From contig NZ_JADIVZ010000004.1 of the NCBI RefSeq assembly GCF_015319165.1, positions 62,001 to 126,000 of the forward strand: a DNA stretch of 64,000 nt, in the 5' to 3' direction. Positions 58,242-64,000 of this stretch are shown piece by piece. Origin of the DNA: Nocardioides acrostichi (lineage in GTDB: Bacteria > Actinomycetota > Actinomycetes > Propionibacteriales > Nocardioidaceae). Below the pieces are notes generated by a model. That model was not told the origin of the DNA. It did no database searches and was given only the letters and a program-made list of their open reading frames with translations. The first letter of the stretch is position 1. Each line of letters begins with the position of its first letter. Position numbers and translations under genes: made by a program.

Positions 58242-59969
58242 ATGACGGGTGCACCGACCGGCTCCGCGCCGGCCCCCAGCGAGCAGTTGCCCACCGAGGT
58301 CGACGTGATCGTCGTCGGCGCCGGCGGCGCGGGGATGAGCGCGGCATTGCGCGCCGGCAGCCACGGCCTCGACACCGTGCTGCTGGAGAAGAGCGAGTAC
58401 TTCGGCGGCAACACCGCGCGCAGCGGTGGCGGTGTGTGGATCCCGGGCAACTATGCGTTGCAGAAGGCCGGCCAGGTCGATGCCGGGGACGCGGAGCAGG
58501 CGCGCGCCTACCTCGACTCGATCGTGGGCGACGTCGTGCCCAAGGTGCGTCGCGACACCTACCTCGAGGCCGGCCCCGGGGTCATGGACTTCGTCCGCGA
58601 GAAGACGCCGCTGCGCTTCCAGTGGGTGCCGGACTACGCCGACTACCTGCCGGAGTCCCCCGGCGGCCGTCTCGCCGGGCGCAGCGTCGAGCCCGACCCC
58701 ATCGACGGCTCCATCCTGGGCCAGGAGCTCGAGCGGCTGCACCCGCAGTACACCAAGGCCCCGGCCAACATGGTCGTGCTCCAACGCGACTTCCGGAAGA
58801 TCAGCCTCGGTCTGCGCACCTTCGGCGGCCCGCTGACGATGATCCGCGTCCTGCTGCGCCGCTTCGTCGCCGGACTGCGCCGTCAGCGCCTGTACGGCAT
58901 GGGCAACGCCATCGCCATCGGGCTGCGCAAGGGCCTCGTGGACGCCGGGGTGCCGGTGCACTACGGCTGCGACCTCACCGACCTCGTGATCGAGGACGCC
59001 CGCGTCGTCGGGGTGCGCGTGCAGCGCGCCGACGGCGAGCACGTCGTGCGGGCGCGCCGCGGCGTGATCCTGGGCAGCGGCGGATTCGAGCGCAACCTGG
59101 CGATGCGCGAGAAGTTCGGCCCCAAGCCGGCGTCCATCGACTGGACCACGGGCTCGGTCAACAACACCGGCGGCGGCATCGAGGCGGGCGCCGCCGCGGG
59201 AGCGCGACTAGACCTCATGGACGACGCGTGGTGGGGGCCGACCATCCCGCTGCCGTCGGGCCCGTGGTTCTGCCTGGCCGAGCGCAACCTGCCCGGCTCG
59301 ATCATCGTCAACCAGGCCGGCGAGCGGTACATGAACGAGGCGCTGCCCTACATCCAGGCCACCCACGCGATGTACCGAGGCGAGGCGACCGGGGTCGGCC
59401 ACGTGCCCAGCTGGATGATCATCGACACCCGCTACCGCAATCGCTACCTCTTCGCCGGGCTGTTCCCACGTCAGCCCTTCCCGGGCCGTTGGTACAAGTA
59501 CGGCACCATCAAGAAGGCCTCGAGCCTGGAGAGGCTGGCGGCCGAGATCGAGGTGCCGGCCGACGCGCTGGCCGCGACGATCGAGCGGTTCAACGGCTTC
59601 GCCGAGGCCGGTGTCGACGCCGACTTCGGGCGCGGCGAGTCCGGCTACGACAAGTACTACTCCGATCCCACGGTCAAGCCGAACCCCTCCCTGGCCCGCA
59701 TCGACGAAGCCCCGTTCTACGCGGTGAAAATCGTGCCGGGCGACCTCGGTACGAAGGGCGGTCTGGTGACCGACGAGCACGCCCGCGTGCTGCGCGAGAA
59801 CGGCTCGGTGATCGGCGGCCTCTACGCCGCAGGCAACGTCTCGTCGGCCGTCATGGGGCACAACTACCCAGGCCCCGGCGGAACCCTCGGCCCAGCGATC
59901 GTCTTCGGGGCGCTGGCCGCCGACGACATCGCGCAGTCCGCGCCCTCGCACGCCCAGGAGACCGCCTGA
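58242..59969 (+). CDS. kstD: KstD, 3-ketosteroid delta1-dehydrogenase
   Basis: 575 residues. FAD flavoprotein introducing the 1,2 double bond into ring A. N-terminal VIVVGAGGAGMSAAL dinucleotide fold, LLEKSEYFGGNTARSGGGVW, and the C-terminal GHNYPGPGGTLGPAIVFGALAA with the catalytic Tyr. Length fits KstD (Rv3537). Plus-strand message probably leaderless. TGATG coupling to the hydratase. Confidence 0.93.
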   Translation: MTGAPTGSAPAPSEQLPTEVDVIVVGAGGAGMSAALRAGSHGLDTVLLEKSEYFGGNTARSGGGVWIPGNYALQKAGQVDAGDAEQARAYLDSIVGDVVPKVRRDTYLEAGPGVMDFVREKTPLRFQWVPDYADYLPESPGGRLAGRSVEPDPIDGSILGQELERLHPQYTKAPANMVVLQRDFRKISLGLRTFGGPLTMIRVLLRRFVAGLRRQRLYGMGNAIAIGLRKGLVDAGVPVHYGCDLTDLVIEDARVVGVRVQRADGEHVVRARRGVILGSGGFERNLAMREKFGPKPASIDWTTGSVNNTGGGIEAGAAAGARLDLMDDAWWGPTIPLPSGPWFCLAERNLPGSIIVNQAGERYMNEALPYIQATHAMYRGEATGVGHVPSWMIIDTRYRNRYLFAGLFPRQPFPGRWYKYGTIKKASSLERLAAEIEVPADALAATIERFNGFAEAGVDADFGRGESGYDKYYSDPTVKPNPSLARIDEAPFYAVKIVPGDLGTKGGLVTDEHARVLRENGSVIGGLYAAGNVSSAVMGHNYPGPGGTLGPAIVFGALAADDIAQSAPSHAQETA

Positions 59970-60850
59970 TGCCCATCGACCCCTCCGTCGCCATCGGCGC
60001 CGACCTCGGCGAGCGCTCGTTCTCGTGGGGCGCCAGCGATGTGTTGCTCTACCACCTGGGCATCGGTGCCGGGCAGCGCGCGGGCGACCATCTCTCCCCT
60101 GCCGCCCTGCGCTACACCCTCGACGACGAGAACCTGCATGTGCTGCCGTCGTTCGGCGTGGTGGCCCCGACCTTCCACGAGACGGCCCCGCCGCCGCTGG
60201 ACCTGCCCGGCTGCGACATCGACCTCGCCCAGGTCGTGCACGGATCCCAGTCCGTCACCGTGCACCGACCGATCCCGACCTCGGGCACCGCGACGCTGCG
60301 CAAGTCGATCACCGACGTCTGGGACAAGGGCAAGGCGGCGGTCATCTGGGACGAAGGCACCGTGGTCTCGGATGCGGGCGAGGAACTGTGGACCGTGCGC
60401 TCCTCGATCTTCGTGCGCGGCGAGGGCGGCTTCGGTGGCGACCGCGGGAGCTCGACCTCCGTCGAGCTGCCCGGCCGCGACCCCGACTGCGAGGTCACCT
60501 ACACCGTCACCGAGCAGCAGGCCCTGCTCTACCGACTCTGCGGCGACCGCAACCCGCTGCACGCCGACCCGCAGTTCGCGCGGGACGCCGGGTTCCCGGC
60601 GCCGATCCTGCACGGACTCTGCTCCTACGGCATCGTGCTGCGCGAGCTCACCGACGCCCTGCTCGGCGGCGACGCCTCGGCCGTGCGCGGCTTCGGCGCG
60701 CGGTTCGCCGGTGTGGTGTTCCTGGGCGAGACCATCGGGGTGCGCGGCTGGCGCACGGATGAGGGCATCGTGGCGTCGGCGAGGATCGTCTCCGACGACG
60801 AGCAGCGCGACGGGGCACCCGTGCTCGCCGACTGCTCCCTGACTCTTTGA
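59969..60850 (+). CDS. MaoC-like double hotdog enoyl-CoA hydratase (Rv3538-like)
   Basis: 293 residues, two hotdog domains; the C-terminal one carries the hydratase 2 motif CGDRNPLHADPQFARDAGFPAPILHG (Asp and His catalytic pair). The N-terminal part begins DLGERSFSWGASDVLLYHLGIG, as in MaoC-type steroid enoyl-CoA hydratases. Rv3538 follows kstD in M. tuberculosis in the same way; a side-chain enoyl-CoA substrate is likely. Last gene of the kstD operon. Confidence 0.87.
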   Translation: MPIDPSVAIGADLGERSFSWGASDVLLYHLGIGAGQRAGDHLSPAALRYTLDDENLHVLPSFGVVAPTFHETAPPPLDLPGCDIDLAQVVHGSQSVTVHRPIPTSGTATLRKSITDVWDKGKAAVIWDEGTVVSDAGEELWTVRSSIFVRGEGGFGGDRGSSTSVELPGRDPDCEVTYTVTEQQALLYRLCGDRNPLHADPQFARDAGFPAPILHGLCSYGIVLRELTDALLGGDASAVRGFGARFAGVVFLGETIGVRGWRTDEGIVASARIVSDDEQRDGAPVLADCSLTL

Positions 60851-60856
60851 AGGCGG

Positions 60857-61282
60857 TCAGCTTCGGACGGCGGCCCTCACCTGGGCCGGTGGCGGGTTGG
60901 TGAGCACCGACCCGTCGGGGAACCACACGGTCGGCGTGGTCACGTTGCCCCCGTTGTGGGCCGCGACCCAGGCTGCGGCGTCCTCGTCGGTCGTGACGTC
61001 GACCCACACCACCGGGGCACCGACGAGGGCCGCCCGCATGCGCACGCACCACGAGCAGCCCGGCTTCCAGCACACCAGCGGCACACCGCCCTCGGCCGCG
61101 CGGCGGCGTCCTTCGTCGTAGCCGCGCGAGCGTGGGAAGGCCAGCGGTGAGAAGGCCACGGCCAAGAACAGCAGGAACATCGTCCACAGCCACCCGAGTG
61201 CGCCAGGGCCGGACGCCGCCATCGCCACCGCGCAGAGCACCAGTAACGCCGGGGCGAGCCAGCGGAACACCAGCGCCCTCAC
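60857..61282 (-). CDS. Membrane-anchored glutaredoxin-like protein
   Basis: 141 residues. Two adjacent hydrophobic segments at the N-terminus (LVFRWLAPALLVLCAVAMAA and WLWTMFLLFLAVAFSPLAF) precede a thioredoxin/glutaredoxin fold with CSWC, TPTVWFPDGS and a second Cys in VCWKPGC. Probably a mycoredoxin-type thiol-disulfide protein on the inner face. GTGA overlap with the upstream YceH-methyltransferase gene. Confidence 0.8.
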   Translation of the reverse strand: MRALVFRWLAPALLVLCAVAMAASGPGALGWLWTMFLLFLAVAFSPLAFPRSRGYDEGRRRAAEGGVPLVCWKPGCSWCVRMRAALVGAPVVWVDVTTDEDAAAWVAAHNGGNVTTPTVWFPDGSVLTNPPPAQVRAAVRS

Positions 61283-62493
61283 GGCTTCGAGGCGATCAGG
61301 TAGAGCCGCTCGCTGGTCTCGCCCCGGTGCGCGAGGGCGCCACGGCGGTACCACTCCACCTCGACGAGCCCCGCCTGCTCGACGAGTCTCACCACCTCGT
61401 GCGGCTCGTGCAGCACGACGTCGAGCGTCGGGATCTCGAGGTCGAACCAGCTCGACGCGGTGCGCACCTCGGTGCCGGCATGCAGGGCCAGCACGAGCCG
61501 GCCGCCGGGGGCGATGGGTCGCGCGAGGGCCGCGACGGCCCCGGGCAGCTCGGAGGCGGCGAGGTGGATCAGCGAGTACCACGCGAGCACCGCACCCCAG
61601 CCCGGCGCCGCCTCGGGACGCATCAACCGACGGAGGTCGCCCACGTCGTAGCGCACGTCGGGGAAGCGCGACCGCGCCTCGCTCACCATGCCGGGGCTGA
61701 GGTCGAGGCCCCGGGCATCGGCGCCGCGCTCGTGCAGGTGGGCGGTCACGTGGCCGGGGCCGCAGCCGACCTCGACCACGGGCAGCCGCTCTCGGCAGGC
61801 GTCGTCGGCGACGCGGTCGAGTAGCCAGCGCTCGAACGGCAGCTCGTCGAGCTCGTCGACCAACCGCTCGGTGTAGGTCGCGGCCACGATGTCGTACGCG
61901 CCGCGGACCCGGTCGTCGCGCGCCGCCGGAGAGTCGGCGACGGGCTGCTCTCGGTCGACCGCCGCGGGTGTCGGAGCCGACTCCTCGGTCTCGGCATCGC
62001 CGAGCAGGTGGATCCACCGATGGTCGCGGTCGCCTGGCCGCCTCGCCAGGCGGCGCACCAACCCGGCCTGCGCCATCTCGCTCAGGCAGGTCTCGACGTC
62101 GTCGCGATGGGCGAAGTGGTGCAGCCGATCGGTTCGGCTGCGCAACTCACCTGGTGCCTGGGGGCCGCGGAGCAACAGCACGGTGAGCAGGGCTCTGCGA
62201 TCGGGATGCTCCTCGAGCCCCAACGCATCGCTGAGCACCTGGTGGTACTTCAGGGTGCGGCGGCCGCTGTCGGACCACACGATGCGCAGCAGCCCGGCGT
62301 CCTTGAGCGCCTTGGCAGCGTGCTCGAGGGTGTGCTCGTCGTAGTCGCTGACCGGCTCACGGCTCGAGGTCTGGTTGCAGGCGCTGCGCAGCCCGCTCAG
62401 CGTGAGCGGGTAGGAGGCCGGCACCGTCACCTGCTTCTCCAGCAGCGAGCCGAGGATGCGCTGGTCGAGGGCGTCGAGCTCGATCTCTGGCAT
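61279..62493 (-). CDS. YceH (DUF480)-SAM methyltransferase fusion protein
   Basis: 404 residues. Residues 1-165 are a DUF480/YceH double winged helix (LDALDQRILGSLLEKQVTVPASYPL, NQTSSREPV, RALLTVLLLRGPQAPGELRSRT). After a 25-residue linker, a class I SAM methyltransferase follows: VVEVGCGPGHVTAHLHERG (motif I), GLDLSPGMV, GWGAVLAWYSLIHL, GGRLVLALHAGTE. YceH is normally a stand-alone protein of about 200 residues. The fusion suggests a DNA-binding or regulatory domain tied to methylation; substrate unknown. The frame upstream of ATG 62493 is not homologous. Confidence 0.83.
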   Translation of the reverse strand: MPEIELDALDQRILGSLLEKQVTVPASYPLTLSGLRSACNQTSSREPVSDYDEHTLEHAAKALKDAGLLRIVWSDSGRRTLKYHQVLSDALGLEEHPDRRALLTVLLLRGPQAPGELRSRTDRLHHFAHRDDVETCLSEMAQAGLVRRLARRPGDRDHRWIHLLGDAETEESAPTPAAVDREQPVADSPAARDDRVRGAYDIVAATYTERLVDELDELPFERWLLDRVADDACRERLPVVEVGCGPGHVTAHLHERGADARGLDLSPGMVSEARSRFPDVRYDVGDLRRLMRPEAAPGWGAVLAWYSLIHLAASELPGAVAALARPIAPGGRLVLALHAGTEVRTASSWFDLEIPTLDVVLHEPHEVVRLVEQAGLVEVEWYRRGALAHRGETSERLYLIASKP

Positions 62494-62537
62494 GGGCCCA
62501 GTATGTCGGGCCGGCGGGGACCTGGAAGGGTCGCGCT

Positions 62538-63467
62538 GTGCCCACACCCGCCTCCAACCCGGTCGTCGCCGAGGTGCTGCGCTCCGGCTTCGTCGAGGGA
62601 CACCACCACGGCGCCGTCGTCGCGCTGGACGCCGACGGCGAGGTCGCCTGGTCGGTGGGCGACGTCGACTCCCCGATGTTCCCTCGCTCGTGCAACAAGC
62701 CGCTCCAGGCCGCTGCGATGGCGGCGACCGGTCTCGACCTGCCGCCGGACCTGCTCGCCATCGCGTGCGCATCGCACTCGGGCGAGGCGCTGCACGTCGA
62801 GGCGGTCCGACGGCTCCTCGACTCCGTGGCGCTCGACGACACGGCCCTGCAGTGTCCACCCGACTGGCCGCTCGAGCCTCGGGTGCGCGACGACGTGCTG
62901 CGGGCGGGCGGGCGGCCGTTGCGGATCCTGATGAACTGCTCGGGCAAGCACGCCGCGATGCTGGCCACCTGTGTGGTCAACCGGTGGCCGGTCGAGTCCT
63001 ACCTGCACCCCGAGCACCCCCTCCAGCAGCGCATCGCCGCCACCCATGCCCGCCTCACCGGCGCGCCTGCAGCGCACGTGGCGGTCGACGGGTGCGGGGC
63101 GCCCCAGCTGTCGGCCTCGCTCACCGGACTCGCTCGCGCCTTCGCGGCGCTGGCCACGGCCCGGTCCGGCGCCGAACGCCGCGTCGCGGACGCCGTCCGG
63201 GCCCATCCCGAGCTGGTGTCGGGCACCCAGCGCGACGAGCGCCGGTTGCTCGAGCGACTGCCTGGGGCCATCGCCAAGCTGGGCGCGGAGGCCTGCTACG
63301 CGGTGGCACTGCCCGACGGCCGCGCGTTCGCCCTCAAGATCGACGACGGCTCCGATCGCGCCCGGCCCGTGGTCATGGACGCCGTGCTGGCCCGCGCGGG
63401 GGTGTTGCCCGCCCCTCCACCGCACGACCTGCTGCGCGCCACCCTGGGCGCCGGAGGCACCGGATGA
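62538..63467 (+). CDS. L-asparaginase II-type (COG4448) protein
   Basis: 309 residues, serine-hydrolase-like asparaginase family unrelated to EcAII: RSCNKPLQAAAM (Ser-x-x-Lys), ACASHSGE, NCSGKHAAML and VDGCGAPQLSAS with Cys that bind a metal in Rhizobium etli homologues. Converts asparagine to aspartate and ammonia. GTG 62538 is the family-like start, with AAGGGT 6 nt upstream. Monocistronic, divergent from the YceH fusion. Confidence 0.87.
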   Translation: MPTPASNPVVAEVLRSGFVEGHHHGAVVALDADGEVAWSVGDVDSPMFPRSCNKPLQAAAMAATGLDLPPDLLAIACASHSGEALHVEAVRRLLDSVALDDTALQCPPDWPLEPRVRDDVLRAGGRPLRILMNCSGKHAAMLATCVVNRWPVESYLHPEHPLQQRIAATHARLTGAPAAHVAVDGCGAPQLSASLTGLARAFAALATARSGAERRVADAVRAHPELVSGTQRDERRLLERLPGAIAKLGAEACYAVALPDGRAFALKIDDGSDRARPVVMDAVLARAGVLPAPPPHDLLRATLGAGGTG

Positions 63468-63528
63468 GCCCTGGCCGAGGAGACGCCGTACTGGCACGGT
63501 CGGGTAGGGCGCCGCAAGAAGATCTCGG

Positions 63529-64000
63529 CTAGGACACCCGGATGACGAGCTTGCCGACGTTGCGCCCGGCGAGCAGCCCGCGGAACGCCTCGGGAGCGTT
63601 CTCGAGCCCGTCGACGACATCCTCGCGGTAGCGCACCGACCCGTCGGCGACCCAACCGGTCATATCGCGCTGGAACGCCTCAGTGTGGGTGGGCACGAAC
63701 TCGTCCTGGATGAACCCGCGCACGGTGAGGCTCTGGGTGAGCACGCGCCCGAGATAGGCCGGGAGTCGGTCAGGGCCTTCGGGCGCACTCGTGGCGTTGT
63801 AGCCGGCCACCAGGCCACACACGGGCACCCGGGCGTAGGTGTTGAGCCGTGCGGTGACGGCGTCGCCCACCGGGCCGCCGACGTTCTCGAAGTACACGTC
63901 GACGCCCTCGGGCGTGGCCGCCTTCAGCTCCTCTCCGAAGGTGGCCGAGCGGTGGTCGATCGCCGCGTCGAAACCGAACTCCTCGGTCAGCGCCCGCACC
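63529..64000 (-). CDS. MDR/zinc-less alcohol dehydrogenase-type NADP oxidoreductase (partial)
   Basis: The C-terminal part of a medium-chain reductase of the leukotriene B4/prostaglandin reductase (YncB/CurA) type: EFGFDAAIDHRS, PEGVDVYFENVGGPVGDAV, VCGLVAGYNATSAPEGPDRL, VRGFIQDEFVP, GLENAPEAFRGLLAGRNVGKLVIRV. About 157 codons are inside; the N-terminal GroES-like domain and nucleotide-fold start lie beyond the window. It reduces enones or quinones with NADPH in characterised relatives. Confidence 0.85.
   Translation of the reverse strand, partial: VRALTEEFGFDAAIDHRSATFGEELKAATPEGVDVYFENVGGPVGDAVTARLNTYARVPVCGLVAGYNATSAPEGPDRLPAYLGRVLTQSLTVRGFIQDEFVPTHTEAFQRDMTGWVADGSVRYREDVVDGLENAPEAFRGLLAGRNVGKLVIRVS

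Overview
This is a high-GC actinobacterial chromosome segment that is mostly a steroid (cholesterol-type) catabolic locus. Support for an actinobacterium: a mycothiol-type maleylpyruvate isomerase, KstR and KstR2 operators, a PopR/ClgR-type regulator next to clpP genes, GTG starts, and overlapping GTGA/ATGA/TGATG junctions. Gene content and the extragenic repeats suggest Nocardioidaceae (Nocardioides-like), but the genus is an inference. Rv numbers below are Mycobacterium tuberculosis counterparts recalled from family knowledge, not from a search.

Layout: (1) 1-6738: nucleotide excision repair genes uvrA, a Rieske lipoprotein and uvrC (cut by the window edge), then a maleylpyruvate isomerase and a metallo-beta-lactamase-fold hydrolase. 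(2) 6747-7303: extragenic hairpin repeats. (3) 7304-15534: kshB, a small Cys/His protein and kshA, facing fadE26, fadE27 and two fadD17-like ligases (ring 9alpha-hydroxylation and side-chain beta-oxidation). (4) 15555-26638: fadD19 with a flavin oxidoreductase and a secreted propeller protein, a FadD8-like ligase, a thioesterase, an F420-type oxidoreductase, and the Rv3521-ltp4-ltp3 block. (5) 26675-29029: a proteolysis island (PopR/ClgR-like regulator, two clpP genes, map). (6) 29055-31623: cyp125 and fadA5. (7) 31641-32828: one AbiEi/nuclease-like gene bracketed by 72-bp inverted repeats. (8) 32834-50225: the KstR2-type regulon for rings C and D (two SDRs, echA20, ipdA, ipdB, ipdC; fadA6, kstR2, ipdF, fadE30; fadD3, fadE31-33), interrupted at 38062-41689 by a sulfotransferase, an M4 protease and a DinB-like protein. 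(9) 50253-53454: hsaB, hsaC, hsaA and a VOC protein. (10) 53507-54206: repeat array. (11) 54211-60850: a FUSC-like membrane protein, hsaF, hsaG, hsaE, kstD and a MaoC-like hydratase. (12) 60857-64000: a glutaredoxin-fold membrane protein, a YceH-methyltransferase fusion, an asparaginase and a truncated MDR oxidoreductase.

How the genes work together: CYP125 oxidises the side-chain terminus; FadD19 and FadD17 make CoA thioesters; FadE26/27, the thiolase FadA5 and Ltp3/Ltp4 shorten the chain. KstD and KshAB open ring B; HsaA/B hydroxylate ring A and HsaC cleaves it; HsaE, HsaG and HsaF turn the C6 fragment into pyruvate and propionyl-CoA. FadD3 activates the remaining bicyclic propionate, which the Ipd, EchA20, FadA6 and FadE30-33 proteins degrade. 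hsaD, kstR, mce4 and the igr genes are not in the window. Eight KstR-like and two KstR2-like operators sit in the expected promoters, and many start codons have a TANNNT -10 hexamer only 6-7 nt upstream, which predicts leaderless transcripts.
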